Below, in pieces: positions 29,117 to 38,780 of a stretch of DNA of 64,000 nucleotides. Both the position numbers and the translations under genes were made by a program. The notes beneath the pieces were generated by a model. It was not told the DNA's origin. It worked only from the letters and a program-made list of their open reading frames with translations, and made no database searches. Each line of letters opens with the position of its first letter. Within the stretch, counting starts at the first letter, position 1. This DNA is from Campylobacter sp. RM16189 (GTDB taxonomy: Bacteria; Campylobacterota; Campylobacteria; Campylobacterales; Campylobacteraceae), in contig NZ_LIWR01000004.1 of NCBI RefSeq assembly GCF_012978815.1, positions 124,001 to 188,000 on the forward strand. The letters are read 5' to 3'.

Positions 29117-30256
29117 TCACTCGAAAAATCCTTTTTTAACAAGCTCTTTATCTTTCACGCAAAACTCGCCTTTTGCTATTACGTCTTGAACTGCCATATC
29201 TTCATTAAAGCTCGTAAAGTCCGCGTCAAAACCGACTTTTATAGAGCCTTTATTTTCTAAATTTAAAAATTTAGCCACATTTTTTCCCATCAAAGCAAAA
29301 GCCTGAGTGTGAGTTAAAATTTTGTTTTTAACCACGTCTCTTAGCACGTCTAAATTTGCACTGCAACTTGCACATCCGTATCCGACCAAAGCACCACTTT
29401 CATCAAATTTAGGCACGCTTCCGTTGCCATCAGAACTCATCGTCATCATGTCTAGCTTTAAGCCCTTTTCGATGCCGTAAGCGATTACCTCATGAAGCGG
29501 AGCAAACTGGCTTCCGCCGCTTGTGATATCAAAAAATCCGCCCATCTTTTGCAGTTTCAAGCACTCATCAAAGAGATCTTTTGTCCTGGCACAATGTGTC
29601 GGCGAGAAGTACTGAACAGGAAATTCGCAGTCTTTTAGTATCCTAAACACCGCATCAAGCTTGCTAGATAGTCCGCCCATGTGCATATGCATCACGCCGC
29701 CTTTTTTGGATATCATGCCTCCAATTCTTATCTGAGTTAGGATCTTGATAAGCTCTTCATCGGTCGGATAACTGCTTCTGTTATCCGACATTGCGATTTT
29801 AACGCCTCTAACTTTATCGATTAACACTAAGTCTTTAGTAATACTTCCCGTAAAAGTAACAGTCGGCGTAGCGTATGAACCTGTATGGATAAATGTCGAA
29901 ATTCCTTCAAATTCAAGTGCTTTTGCTTTGGAGTAAAGATTTTCAAGACTTCTGGTGCAGCCATCAGTGCCTAAAACTCCAACGACAGTCGTGATACCGT
30001 GCTTTACGATCTCGCTTAATTTAATTTCAGGAGTTCTTGAATGATATCCCGCTTCGCCTCCTCCACCAGTGATATGGACATGTTGATCGATTAGTCCGGG
30101 AGCTAAAATTTTGCCTTTAAGATCGTAAGTCTCAAGGTTTTCACAGCGGAAATCAAGTCCTTTTCCGATAGCTAAAATTTTACCTCCGCCCACAAGCACA
30201 TCACTATCTCCGACATGCTCAGGGGTAAATAAATTTGCATTTTTAAGTAGTAGCAT
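29117..30256 (-). CDS. iadA: Isoaspartyl dipeptidase (beta-aspartyl peptidase)
   Basis: This 379-residue amidohydrolase cleaves dipeptides whose first residue is iso-aspartate, which come from damaged proteins. Zinc ligands are in DQHVHITGGGGE, later in the SPTHCAR segment and in the SSDGNG motif that carries the catalytic Asp. The carbamylated Lys region is VKIAMSDNRSS. It stands between unrelated genes and seems to be transcribed alone. Confidence 0.92.
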   Translation of the reverse strand: MLLLKNANLFTPEHVGDSDVLVGGGKILAIGKGLDFRCENLETYDLKGKILAPGLIDQHVHITGGGGEAGYHSRTPEIKLSEIVKHGITTVVGVLGTDGCTRSLENLYSKAKALEFEGISTFIHTGSYATPTVTFTGSITKDLVLIDKVRGVKIAMSDNRSSYPTDEELIKILTQIRIGGMISKKGGVMHMHMGGLSSKLDAVFRILKDCEFPVQYFSPTHCARTKDLFDECLKLQKMGGFFDITSGGSQFAPLHEVIAYGIEKGLKLDMMTMSSDGNGSVPKFDESGALVGYGCASCSANLDVLRDVVKNKILTHTQAFALMGKNVAKFLNLENKGSIKVGFDADFTSFNEDMAVQDVIAKGEFCVKDKELVKKGFFE

Positions 30257-30335
30257 GCTAACTCCTTTAAATTTTAAATGTAGATTTTTTATTTTAGCAA
30301 ATTTAAAGAAATTTTAGCCTTTATGCAAAATTAAA

Positions 30336-31058
30336 TCAAAGCTTTCCAAGCTCCATAAACATTAAATTTTCACAGCTTTGCTCATCACCCAGATCGCAGC
30401 CTTGCTTAAAAAACTCCTTAGCCTTTTCTCTATCTTGCTTCATGTGAGCTTTGGCTTTCGGATTTGTATTTAGCGCACCCACGTTGTAACAACCTCTTGA
30501 GTGATGCATCTGGCAAGCTTTAGCGTGAAACTCTTCGGCTTTTTTGAAATTTAGCTCGATTCCATGACCCCTTACATAAGAGCGCGCTAGCTCGTAGCAA
30601 CCTTCAGGAGTCCCGTATTCGCAAGCTTTTTTAAAGAATTCGTTGCCTGCCTTTTTATCCTCTTTTATGCCTTCGCCTTTGAAGTTAAACACGCCCAAGT
30701 TAAAGCACGCCATGCCGTCTTCGCCGTTGCAAGCTTTCGTTAGAAGCGTAACAGCTTTTGCGTAATCTTTCAAATCGCTATAAACCATAGCAAGGTTATA
30801 GCAGCCATAGACATTATCGCCGTTGCAAGCTTTTTCATAGAGGTTTACCGCCTTTTGCATGTCGTATTTAACGCCTCTTTCGTTTTCATACATGGCGCCA
30901 AGGTTATAGCATCCCTGCATATCGCCCTCATTGCAAGCCTTCTCATAAAGCTTTGCCGCCTCTTCGTATTTGCCATCTACATACGCATCATCAGCCTTGT
31001 TTAAAGTCGAGGCAAAAAGCGCTGCCGCGCAAACCATCATACAGATAATCTTTTTCAA
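30336..31058 (-). CDS. Exported Sel1/Hcp-type cysteine-rich repeat protein
   Basis: This 240-residue protein has a signal peptide (about 1-17) followed by six Sel1-like repeats of about 36 residues. Nearly all contain the Cys-x7-Cys pattern (for example ACNEGDMQGCYNLG). That is the Helicobacter Hcp fold, in which each repeat is pinned by a disulfide. Likely periplasmic; the role is unknown, with peptidoglycan or partner binding suggested for the family. It lies 75 bases downstream of a second gene of the same kind. Confidence 0.85.
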   Translation of the reverse strand: MKKIICMMVCAAALFASTLNKADDAYVDGKYEEAAKLYEKACNEGDMQGCYNLGAMYENERGVKYDMQKAVNLYEKACNGDNVYGCYNLAMVYSDLKDYAKAVTLLTKACNGEDGMACFNLGVFNFKGEGIKEDKKAGNEFFKKACEYGTPEGCYELARSYVRGHGIELNFKKAEEFHAKACQMHHSRGCYNVGALNTNPKAKAHMKQDREKAKEFFKQGCDLGDEQSCENLMFMELGKL

Positions 31059-31132
31059 ATTTGTCCTTTTTGTGAAATTTTAAGGACGTGATATTAACAA
31101 ATCATCTCTTTTTGGTGGATTAAATTTATCGT

Positions 31133-31738
31133 TTATTTTAGATTTTGAGCTTTATCACAGCTTGATTTAGCTCCAAGAGCGCATGCTCTTTCGTGATAAA
31201 GAAGCGATTTTTGTATGTCTTTTGGCGCACCCTCGCCTTTTTCATGCATCTTTGCCGCCATAACGCAACTTGAAGCCGTCTCAAGCTCACATGCCCGCTC
31301 GTAAAATTTAAGCGCCTGTGCATGATCTTTTATGACACCGTTTCCGTAGTAGTGCAAATTCGCTAAGATGATACAGCTGTAAGGAATATCGGCATCGCAA
31401 GCTTGCTTAGCAAATTTAGCAGCAAACGCGAAGTCTTGCTTAACCCCTCTGCCCTCATAATAAGCGCTCGCAAGTCTATCGCAACCAAGCAAATTTCCGC
31501 CATCGCATGCCTTTGCGTAGAGATTAACCGCCTTTTCATACTCAAATTTACGCTTGTCGTTTGAAAAGTAAAAATTTCCAAGCATAACACAAGAGTCCAA
31601 AACTCTTTCGTCGCAGCTTTTAGTTAGTATTTTAGCTGCGGCTTTTTCATCTCCTATGCGAAAGAGTCTTTGCGCTTCTTGCAACTGCGCACCAAAAAGA
31701 GCAGAAGACAATAAAACAATCAAAGCTATCTTTTTCAT
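31133..31738 (-). CDS. Exported Sel1/Hcp-type cysteine-rich repeat protein
   Basis: This 201-residue protein has a signal peptide (about 1-16, MKKIALIVLLSSALFG) and five Sel1-like repeats with paired cysteines (for example SCDERVLDSCVMLG). It is related to the gene after it and to the lipoprotein at 7.4 kb. The start lies 4 bases downstream of the stop of a 71-residue protein gene, so the two are probably one unit. Confidence 0.83.
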   Translation of the reverse strand: MKKIALIVLLSSALFGAQLQEAQRLFRIGDEKAAAKILTKSCDERVLDSCVMLGNFYFSNDKRKFEYEKAVNLYAKACDGGNLLGCDRLASAYYEGRGVKQDFAFAAKFAKQACDADIPYSCIILANLHYYGNGVIKDHAQALKFYERACELETASSCVMAAKMHEKGEGAPKDIQKSLLYHERACALGAKSSCDKAQNLK

Positions 31739-31742
31739 TATC

Positions 31743-31958
31743 TCACCCGCTTAGTTGCACTTCCTCTTCAATCTTCATCAAATTTATAAAAATTTGTCTT
31801 ATGTTTTCGCGTTCGTCTTCACTTAATGAAATTTGCTCGCGATTTAAGAATTCCTTTACCAAAGCTTCGTTTTGAAGTCTTTCCACTCCAAATTTCTTGG
31901 CGTTTTGAATTATTTTTACCACTCTTAAATCCTTAGGCGCAAAGGCTTCATATCCCAT
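31743..31958 (-). CDS. Small helical protein of unknown function
   Basis: This 71-residue protein is predicted to be wholly helical, without a signal peptide. It begins MGYEAFAPKDLRVVK, with AAAGGA upstream of the ATG. I do not recognise it. It is followed immediately by the Hcp-type gene. It could be a DNA-binding or adaptor protein, but nothing shows this. Confidence 0.6.
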   Translation of the reverse strand: MGYEAFAPKDLRVVKIIQNAKKFGVERLQNEALVKEFLNREQISLSEDERENIRQIFINLMKIEEEVQLSG

Positions 31959-32030
31959 TATGCAGTCCTTTAAGTATTTTAAAAAATAAAATTATAAAAC
32001 AACAAAACTGAATTATCAAAGAAAAAGAGG

Positions 32031-32051
32031 CGATCGGAACTAGTCCGATCG
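32031..32051 (-). terminator. Intrinsic terminator of the DUF4198 gene
   Basis: The arms CGATCGGA and TCCGATCG are perfect complements with a short loop, 10 bases after the stop, and in the minus direction a CTCTTTTTCTTT tract follows. Confidence 0.65.
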
Positions 32052-32061
32052 GTAAGGAAGA

Positions 32062-32817
32062 TTATTTATTTACTTTTATTACAAGACTAGCGTCAAGCTC
32101 TTCTTTGTCGCATTTTTTAGGATCTGCGTAAGCCGTCTCGTGCTTGGCTTGAAATAGCCAATTTCCCTCTTTGATAGCTATAACTTCGATCACGCCTTGA
32201 AGGTCAGTCGTGCCAAAAAATGTATATTTACCCTCAGGAAATCCTTCAATCACGCCCGTAACTTTAGCAACTTTCGCAGGCTTGCCGTTAGCGAAAAATT
32301 GCAATTTAAAAGGAGTATCAACCTTGATCTTCGTAATATCGCTTAGAGGAACGATTTCTACGATCTGACCTATCGGCTTATAGATGAAGTCCTCCACTTG
32401 ATCGCCTTCTACGATTATGCTTTTAGCCGTTCTAGCGTGAAATCCGCAAGATTCAACGTTTTTTACATTTTCTTTATGTCCGTCTTGATGCCACTTGCCG
32501 TCCTTATCTTTTGACCAAAATGTAGGTTTATAGTCGCCTGCTAGAACATAAGAGCCTTTTTTGAGCTTTTCGCCCTCATAGTGATAGTTTTCGCCGGCTT
32601 GCTTTAAAACGGTTTTAGCACCGGTTTTATCCACGATATATAGCGGATCAAAAAGTCCTACACGCTTATCTTCGATCTTTTCAGGCATAGGAAAGCCGTG
32701 TCCATAGCCGATATCTGCGCTAAATTTGTCCGCATTTTTACCCGTTACCCAAAAATCATGTGCAAAAGCACCGCTTAACGCACCTGCTACGACTAAAGAA
32801 GTTAATATCTTCTTCAT
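32062..32817 (-). CDS. Exported DUF4198 protein (second paralogue)
   Basis: This 251-residue protein starts at the ATG at 32817 (GGAG upstream); the frame extends further without support. The signal peptide ends LSGAFA, giving the mature start HDFWVTGKNADKF. The DIGYGHGFP motif is shared with the paralogue at 60.1 kb (NIGWGHALP), and the C-terminal domain is beta-rich. DUF4198 proteins accompany nickel, cobalt or iron uptake. It is a single-gene unit with its own promoter and terminator. The metal is not shown by the sequence. Confidence 0.82.
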   Translation of the reverse strand: MKKILTSLVVAGALSGAFAHDFWVTGKNADKFSADIGYGHGFPMPEKIEDKRVGLFDPLYIVDKTGAKTVLKQAGENYHYEGEKLKKGSYVLAGDYKPTFWSKDKDGKWHQDGHKENVKNVESCGFHARTAKSIIVEGDQVEDFIYKPIGQIVEIVPLSDITKIKVDTPFKLQFFANGKPAKVAKVTGVIEGFPEGKYTFFGTTDLQGVIEVIAIKEGNWLFQAKHETAYADPKKCDKEELDASLVIKVNK

Positions 32818-32855
32818 TACTATCTCCTTGTTAAATTTTAAGATTGGACAGGTTG

Positions 32856-32884
32856 AGTATAACATAACTGATAATTAAAATCAA
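32856..32884 (-). promoter_or_regulatory. Promoter of the DUF4198 gene, with a GATAAT hexamer in its spacer
   Basis: On the minus strand TTGATT (32879-32884) and TATACT (32856-32861) are separated by 17 bases, about 39 bases upstream of the start. GATAAT/ATTATC sequence in the spacer would suit a Fur-type repressor, but no complete array is visible. Confidence 0.5.
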
Positions 32885-33075
32885 GTTTTTTGGGCTAAAA
32901 AATTAAATAATAATTTTAAATGAGAAATACAACAAAATTTAAGAATAAAATAGAAAAATAGAATAAAAAGCTTAAAATTCCTTATATTTCAAAGTTTATT
33001 AATAATTCTACAAATTTGCGTATTTAAATTTAATAAGCAATATCTGATCAATAATCAAGCAGCCAAGCTTAATCG

Positions 33076-33780
33076 CTATCTCGCCATAATAAAACCCGAA
33101 AATCTTCCCGTAATTCGCTCTCTGCGATAGGAAAAATACCTCTCATCGCAATGCGTGCAAATTTCATCAAATTTTACGCTCTTTACGCCAAGTTCCTTAA
33201 ATTCATCAGCCAAAGCGGCGTTTATATCAAATTTAACATCGTTTTTGTATCTATTAAACTCGCCAAGATCAAGCCCGCCTATATCATAGCAACCGCCTTT
33301 GATATTTGGTCCAATAAAAACGCTTAAATTTTGCTCGATGCACCCAAATTCGAGCTTCATTAAATTTACGGTATTGGTGCAAATCTTACCTACAGTTCCC
33401 GCTCTTCCCGCATGGATAGCAGCCACAACCTCACGCACCTCATCCACAATCAAAATAGGCGAGCAGTCAGCCACTAAAACGCAAAGCGCAACGCCTTTTA
33501 AATTTGTGATTATGCCGTCGCAAGGAGGTATTTCATCATCTAAATTTCTAATTATTTCCACGCGGTTTGAGTGAATTTGACGCATAAATTTTAGATTTCT
33601 TATCTCCACACCAAGCAAATTCGCTAAAATTTCGCGATTTTTAGCTACATTTTTAGGCTCGTCTCCTACATGATCGCCCAAATTTAAGCTCTTATAAGCT
33701 CCTCTGCTAACTCCTCCAAAACAAGTTGTAAAACCACCGTAAAAACGCTCGTTATCAAGTATAAAATTAATTTGTTTCAT
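33076..33780 (-). CDS. pgeF: YfiH/PgeF (DUF152) copper-type laccase-domain protein
   Basis: This 234-residue cytoplasmic protein belongs to the YfiH family, reported to act as purine nucleoside phosphorylase/adenosine deaminase or to correct peptidoglycan errors. The metal-site His and Cys residues are in MRQIHSNRV, VLVADCSPILI, AAIHAGRAGTVG and the closing CTHCDERYFSYRRE. It overlaps the downstream end of phosS by 14 bases, so it is probably read from the same mRNA. Confidence 0.88.
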   Translation of the reverse strand: MKQINFILDNERFYGGFTTCFGGVSRGAYKSLNLGDHVGDEPKNVAKNREILANLLGVEIRNLKFMRQIHSNRVEIIRNLDDEIPPCDGIITNLKGVALCVLVADCSPILIVDEVREVVAAIHAGRAGTVGKICTNTVNLMKLEFGCIEQNLSVFIGPNIKGGCYDIGGLDLGEFNRYKNDVKFDINAALADEFKELGVKSVKFDEICTHCDERYFSYRRERITGRFSGFIMAR

Positions 33781-34783
33781 CCGCTTGTCCGCTCTCGTCT
33801 AAAATTTCATCAGACCCTTTTTTAACATAGCCAAAGCCAAACACCGATCCTTTGCCGACCTCGCTTGATATAAGCATTTCAAAGCCGTGAAGTCTTAAAA
33901 TTTGTTTTGCGATATAAAGCCCTAAGCCAAAAGAGTTGGTTTTTATATTGCTTTTTGTTTTGAAATATTTTTTAGTAACCAGCTTTATATCTTTTTGTTC
34001 TATTCCTGCGCCGCTATCTCTTACAAAAACAGCCTCATTTGCAAAGTAAATTTCTATATCTTTTTGAGAGTATTTAAGCGCATTTTCAACGAAATTTACC
34101 AAAACTTGCTTTATGAGAGCCTCATCGGCACTTATATAAATCTCTTTTTTGAATACATTTATCACCCTATTTGGATATTTTTCCAAAAGCTCGCTTTTAA
34201 CTTCATTTACAAGTTTTAGTAAGCTAAAACTTGTGATGTTTAGCTCTAGGCTTTCGGTTGATTTTAAATTTAATCTATCTATCAGATTTACGATTTTTTG
34301 CGAGTTTCTGGTGATCTTTTCTATAAATTTATCTCTCATATCGCTGTTTAAATTTTTATCGTTTAAAAGCGTTTGAGATGAGGCTTGAATGATTGCGATT
34401 GGATTTTTAAACTCGTGAGAAATCGAGCTTAAAATGCCTTGAAGTTGTGTGTTTCTAAGCTTTATTTTGGCTGATTTTTTAATGGATTTTTTGCTCTTTT
34501 TTCTAAGCTCTTCTCTAAGCTCTTTTATCGTATCTTGGAGATTTTTACTCTCGCCAAAAAACATCTTATATTCGTCTTGTTCAGAGTTTGAATTTTTTAA
34601 ATTTTCAATATTTACATTAAGTTTGCTAGTGTCTTTTTTGATTATAAAAAACAAAAAAGCCACAAACAAAAAAGATATCAAAAGTGCGCTTATATAGATA
34701 TTTTCAAGCAGTTTTAAAACAGTTACGCAAAGCACAAAAAGCAAGCAAAATAAAAATATAAAATTTCTATTTTTAACTAGCAT
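33767..34783 (-). CDS. phosS: Phosphate-responsive sensor histidine kinase PhosS
   Basis: This 338-residue kinase has two membrane helices near the N-terminus (about 8-24 and 28-46) with a very short loop, so it has little extracellular sensing domain. A Lys-rich coiled coil follows (about 60-110), then the H box SHEFKNPIAI, N box NFVENALKY and G boxes DSGAGI and GLGLYIAK. It overlaps the response-regulator gene and lies divergent from pstSCAB. In C. jejuni PhosS/PhosR controls this regulon, so the names are assigned by kinship and context. Confidence 0.85.
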   Translation of the reverse strand: MLVKNRNFIFLFCLLFVLCVTVLKLLENIYISALLISFLFVAFLFFIIKKDTSKLNVNIENLKNSNSEQDEYKMFFGESKNLQDTIKELREELRKKSKKSIKKSAKIKLRNTQLQGILSSISHEFKNPIAIIQASSQTLLNDKNLNSDMRDKFIEKITRNSQKIVNLIDRLNLKSTESLELNITSFSLLKLVNEVKSELLEKYPNRVINVFKKEIYISADEALIKQVLVNFVENALKYSQKDIEIYFANEAVFVRDSGAGIEQKDIKLVTKKYFKTKSNIKTNSFGLGLYIAKQILRLHGFEMLISSEVGKGSVFGFGYVKKGSDEILDESGQADETN

Positions 34784-35433
34784 ATCTTATATCCCATAGC
34801 CCTAACCGAAACTATATAGTCGCTATTTCCAAGCTTTTGCCTAAGGCGTTTTATAGCGATATTTATCGTCTTTTCGCTTATCTCTTCGCCGTTCCAAATT
34901 TTATCCCAAAGATAATCTCTGCTTAAAACTATATTTTGATTTTTTATAAACTCTATAAGCAAATTCATCTCAAGCTTGCTTAAATTTATCTCGTTATCGG
35001 CTACAAAAACTTGCTTCGTTTCGCAATTTATAACTATATCTTTAAATTTGTATATCTTGCTTTCGCCCTTTGTTCTCTTTAAAACAGCCTTAACTCTAAC
35101 TATAAGATCATCCACGTCAAAAGGCTTTGTGATATAGTCATCTCCGCCGGCTTTAAAACCCTCGAGCTTAGCCTCTTTACTGTCTTTTGCACTAAGAAAA
35201 ATAACAGGCGTGTTAAAGCCTTTGTTTCTTAGCTCTTTTACAAAAACAGCTCCTTCGGCATGGATTAAATTTCTATCCACTATCAAAAGATCGACACTTT
35301 CTTCTTCTAAAAACTGCTCAATCTTGGATACGCTGCTAAAGCCTACAACTTCAAATCCAGCCTTTTGTAAATGATACTCTAAAATATCCAAAAGATCCTT
35401 TTCATCATCAATCAAAGCTATTAGCGCAGACAT
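34777..35433 (-). CDS. phosR: Phosphate regulon response regulator PhosR
   Basis: This 218-residue OmpR/PhoB-type regulator has an N-terminal receiver with phosphoacceptor Asp in LLIVDRN (near residue 53), the Thr/Ser and Lys positions (FLSAKDS and KPFD), and a C-terminal winged helix with TINIAIKRLRQKLG. It is divergent from pstS across about 125 bases that contain a Pho box, and its gene overlaps phosS by 7 bases. It probably activates pstSCAB. Confidence 0.88.
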   Translation of the reverse strand: MSALIALIDDEKDLLDILEYHLQKAGFEVVGFSSVSKIEQFLEEESVDLLIVDRNLIHAEGAVFVKELRNKGFNTPVIFLSAKDSKEAKLEGFKAGGDDYITKPFDVDDLIVRVKAVLKRTKGESKIYKFKDIVINCETKQVFVADNEINLSKLEMNLLIEFIKNQNIVLSRDYLWDKIWNGEEISEKTINIAIKRLRQKLGNSDYIVSVRAMGYKIC

Positions 35434-35497
35434 GTTTTTCCTTAAATTTTAAAAAGCTTATATTACAAAATTTCCAAAAACAAATCAATCGTAAAAT

Positions 35498-35513
35498 GTT
35501 TCTTAAAAGTTTC
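35498..35513 (+). promoter_or_regulatory. Pho box upstream of pstS
   Basis: GTTTC at 35498-35502 and GTTTC at 35509-35513 form a direct repeat with an 11-base period around TTAAAA. This fits the PhosR box that I recall for C. jejuni (GTTTCNAAAANGTTTC) with one mismatch. It lies 45 bases upstream of the pstS ATG. Confidence 0.7.
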
Positions 35514-35558
35514 CAAAAAATTTTACACTTACGCTATCAAAATCAAAAAGGAGAAAAG

Positions 35559-36581
35559 ATGAAAATTTCAAAGGCTTTAATCTTAACTTCGCTAATTTGC
35601 ACGGTAACCTTGGCAGATCAGATAAAGCTAGCCGGCAGCTCAACGGTATTTCCTTTTGCAAGTTATGTTGCGGAGGAATTTGCGGTTGTAAAAAATAAAA
35701 AGACCCCGATAGTAGAGAGTATCGGCACGGGCGGAGGCTTTAAGGTGTTTTGTTCGTCACAAGACAAAAACAGTATAGACATAGCAAACGCATCTCGTCC
35801 TATGAAGATGAGCGAGTTTGAAGAGTGCCTAAAAAACGGCATAGAAGATATAAGCGGATATATGATCGGATATGACGGGATCGTTTTTGCTATGGGTAAG
35901 CAAAACGGCGAACTAAATCTAAGCAAAGAGCAAATTTTCTTAGCGCTTGCAAAAGAGGTTCCAATTGATGGCAAATTAGTAGCAAATCCGTATAAAAAAT
36001 GGAGCGATATAGATAGCTCTCTTAGCTCTAAACCTATCGTTATATACGGACCTCCGACAACTTCGGGAACTAGAGATAGCTTTGAAGAGCAACTCATGCA
36101 AAAAGCCTCAAAAAGCTTTAAAGAGTATGGTGATAAGTCAGGAAAATACAGCCAAATTAGAGACGATGGAGTCTATATCCCATCAGGCGAAAACGACAAC
36201 CTAATCATCGCAAAACTAGCCCAAAATAAAAACGCATTTGGAATTTTCGGATACGGCTTTTTAGCAGAAAACAAAGACAAAGTCGCAGCCGTAAAGATAG
36301 ACGGCGTAGCACCGAATGAAAATAGCGTTAGCGACGGTAGCTACAAGCTTGCAAGAAGTCTTTATTTCTACGTTAAAAACCAAAACAGAGCAAAAAACAA
36401 AGAGATAAATGATTTTATAGATATGTTTATAAGCGAAGAGATGATAGGAGATGAAGGAGTGCTAAAAACAATCGGATTAATCCCTGCGGATAGCCAAACT
36501 TTTACAAAAATGAAACGAAACGCAAAAGAGCCTATTAGACTTACTAAAGAGATGATAAAAAGCGGTAAAGTTATAAAATAA
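35559..36581 (+). CDS. pstS: Periplasmic phosphate-binding protein
   Basis: This 340-residue protein has a signal peptide (about 1-18) and the phosphate-binding N-terminal KLAGSSTVFPFA and GTGGGFKVF segments. The TTSGTRDSFEE region is typical of the family. I chose the ATG at 35559, with AAGGAG upstream; the frame runs 21 codons further but includes the Pho box. It is the first gene of pstSCAB and delivers phosphate to the PstCA channel. Confidence 0.93.
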   Translation: MKISKALILTSLICTVTLADQIKLAGSSTVFPFASYVAEEFAVVKNKKTPIVESIGTGGGFKVFCSSQDKNSIDIANASRPMKMSEFEECLKNGIEDISGYMIGYDGIVFAMGKQNGELNLSKEQIFLALAKEVPIDGKLVANPYKKWSDIDSSLSSKPIVIYGPPTTSGTRDSFEEQLMQKASKSFKEYGDKSGKYSQIRDDGVYIPSGENDNLIIAKLAQNKNAFGIFGYGFLAENKDKVAAVKIDGVAPNENSVSDGSYKLARSLYFYVKNQNRAKNKEINDFIDMFISEEMIGDEGVLKTIGLIPADSQTFTKMKRNAKEPIRLTKEMIKSGKVIK

Positions 36582-36591
36582 GGAGTTAAAT

Positions 36592-37599
36592 TTGCTCTAT
36601 ATAGTTTTATTTTGCCTATCATTTGGCGTTTATTTTTTCTATAAACACCAAAATACGGCACTAAATTTACAAAACCTAAGCCTAACAAACAAAAAAGTCG
36701 AGAGATTAGTTATCGCATTTTTATTTGTATCATCGCTCATTACGATACTAGCGACACTTATGATACTTGGCTCAATTATCTTTGAAGCGCTTAATTTTTT
36801 TAAAAAAGAGAGCGCTTTTGGCTTCTTTTTTAGCTCTATTTGGGCACCGCACGATGCCTTTTTAGACAAAAAGGCTCACTTTGGATCCATAGGGCTATTT
36901 TTCGGAACATTTTATATAAGTCTAATTGCAATTTTAACGGCTGTTCCCTTTGGGCTATTTAGCGCTCTTTATCTAAGCGAATATGCAAGCAGACGAGCCA
37001 GAAGCTTTTTAAAGCCGATTTTGGAAATTTTAGCAGGGGTTCCGAGTGTGGTTTATGGATTTTTCGCGGCTATTTTTGTGGCTCCTTTAGTCGTAAAAAT
37101 AGCTTCAAATTTCGGCATAAACGCATCTTACAATAACGCTTTAAGCGCGGGGCTTATCATGGGAGTAATGATAACACCGATGATCTCAAGCCTTTGTGAC
37201 GACGCGATATCGCTTGTGCCAAAGCGACTCAAAGAAGGGGCTTTAAGTCTTGGGCTAACAAAAGAAGAGAGCATTTGCTTCGTCGTGCTTCCTTCTGCGA
37301 TGCCCGGCATCATAGGAGCATGTCTTTTAGGGCTTTCAAGAGCTTTAGGCGAAACGATGATAGTAGTAATGGCGGCGAGTTTAAGAGTAAATTTAAGCCT
37401 AAATCCGCTTGAAGATATGACTACGGTTACGGTTAAAATAGTAGAGGTTTTAAGCGGAGATCAGGAGTTTGACAACTCGCTTACATTAAGCGCATTTGCT
37501 CTTGGCATTACGCTCTTTGTGCTAACTTTTATCATAAATTTAATAGCCGTTTTAATCTCAAGAAATTTCCAAAGAAAATATAAAATTTCAAATCTGTAA
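36592..37599 (+). CDS. pstC: Phosphate ABC transporter permease PstC
   Basis: This 335-residue permease has about seven predicted membrane helices. The EAA loop is in EGALSLGLTKEESICFVVLPSAMPGI. It starts at a TTG at 36592, with GGAG 6 bases upstream, 10 bases after pstS. An N-terminal extension helix precedes the normal PstC region. It forms the channel with PstA. Confidence 0.92.
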   Translation: MLYIVLFCLSFGVYFFYKHQNTALNLQNLSLTNKKVERLVIAFLFVSSLITILATLMILGSIIFEALNFFKKESAFGFFFSSIWAPHDAFLDKKAHFGSIGLFFGTFYISLIAILTAVPFGLFSALYLSEYASRRARSFLKPILEILAGVPSVVYGFFAAIFVAPLVVKIASNFGINASYNNALSAGLIMGVMITPMISSLCDDAISLVPKRLKEGALSLGLTKEESICFVVLPSAMPGIIGACLLGLSRALGETMIVVMAASLRVNLSLNPLEDMTTVTVKIVEVLSGDQEFDNSLTLSAFALGITLFVLTFIINLIAVLISRNFQRKYKISNL

Positions 37600-37609
37600 A
37601 GGCTAAAAA

Positions 37610-38770
37610 ATGAAAAATTATTTTATGGCAAAAGATGCGAAATCAAGGAAGTTGCAAAGCAAAATTTTTAAAGGCTTATCAAAATTTTCATTTATGTTTT
37701 GTATAGGCTTTTTGCTACTTTTTTTATCGGTTCTTGTTAAAACCGCAATGCCTGAATTTACTAGACACTACGTAAAAATAGATATAACCGTCACCGAAAA
37801 ACTGCTTCAAAATCCATACTCTTTGCCAAACATAGAGAAAAAATACATATCTCGCGCTTGGCTTAGAAATTTACCGAATTTAATAAAACAAGACGGTCTT
37901 AAAATAGGCGAAACCAAAAGCTACGAAGCAATCGCAAACGCCGATACGGACAGCTTTTTAAAGCATAATTTCACAAAATTCGGCGATGACGATAGAAAGG
38001 CTATATTTAAGCTAGTTGAAAAAGACGTGATAGTAAGCAAATTTAATAGCGACTTTTTCACAAAAGGAGACTCCAAAATACCGGAAAACGCAGGCTTTGC
38101 GTCGGCGATAATAGGAAGCGTGCTAGCTATGACGGTGGCTATGGGACTTGCTTTCCCTATAGGAGTTGCGAGTGCAATTTATCTTGAAAAATTTGCAAAA
38201 GACAGCAAATTTACAAAATTTATAGAGATAAATATAAACAACCTAAACGCCGTTCCTTCTATTATATTTGGACTTTTGGGACTTGCCGTTTTTATAAATT
38301 TCTTCGGCATGCCAAGAAGCTCAACTCTAGTAGGAGGTCTTGTGCTAGCTGTAATGAGCCTACCGGTAGTCATAGTAAGTACAAGAAGTGCTCTTAAAAT
38401 GGTGCCTGAGAGCATATCTCAAGCCGGATACGCACTCGGACTTACAAAGCTTCAAGTGCTAAAAGATCACGTCTTGCCAAACGCATTTAGCGGAATTTTA
38501 ACCGGACTTATCATGGCTTTAGCAGGCGCTATCGGCGAAACCGCACCGCTTATAATAGTAGGAATGATAGCCTTTGTGCCTGAAATCGCTACGAATGTGC
38601 TACATCCGTCAACCGTAATGCCGGCTCAAATTTACATGTGGTCTTCAAGCCCGGAGCGAATTTATGTAGAAAAAACAAGTGCCGCTATTTTAGTGCTTTT
38701 ATTTACGACATTTACACTAAATTTAGCCGCCATCATTATAAGAAGCCGAATGCAAAACAATAAAAACTAA
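37610..38770 (+). CDS. pstA: Phosphate ABC transporter permease PstA
   Basis: This 386-residue permease is longer than usual. An extra soluble segment (about residues 45-160) lies after the first helix, probably periplasmic, before the transport domain with five helices. The EAA loop is in [26 protein letters not shown]. The same type with an added N-terminal loop occurs in other Proteobacteria. It lies 10 bases after pstC and 10 bases before pstB. Confidence 0.92.
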   Translation: MKNYFMAKDAKSRKLQSKIFKGLSKFSFMFCIGFLLLFLSVLVKTAMPEFTRHYVKIDITVTEKLLQNPYSLPNIEKKYISRAWLRNLPNLIKQDGLKIGETKSYEAIANADTDSFLKHNFTKFGDDDRKAIFKLVEKDVIVSKFNSDFFTKGDSKIPENAGFASAIIGSVLAMTVAMGLAFPIGVASAIYLEKFAKDSKFTKFIEININNLNAVPSIIFGLLGLAVFINFFGMPRSSTLVGGLVLAVMSLPVVIVSTRSALKMVPESISQAGYALGLTKLQVLKDHVLPNAFSGILTGLIMALAGAIGETAPLIIVGMIAFVPEIATNVLHPSTVMPAQIYMWSSSPERIYVEKTSAAILVLLFTTFTLNLAAIIIRSRMQNNKN

Positions 38771-38780
38771 AAGGAAAAAT

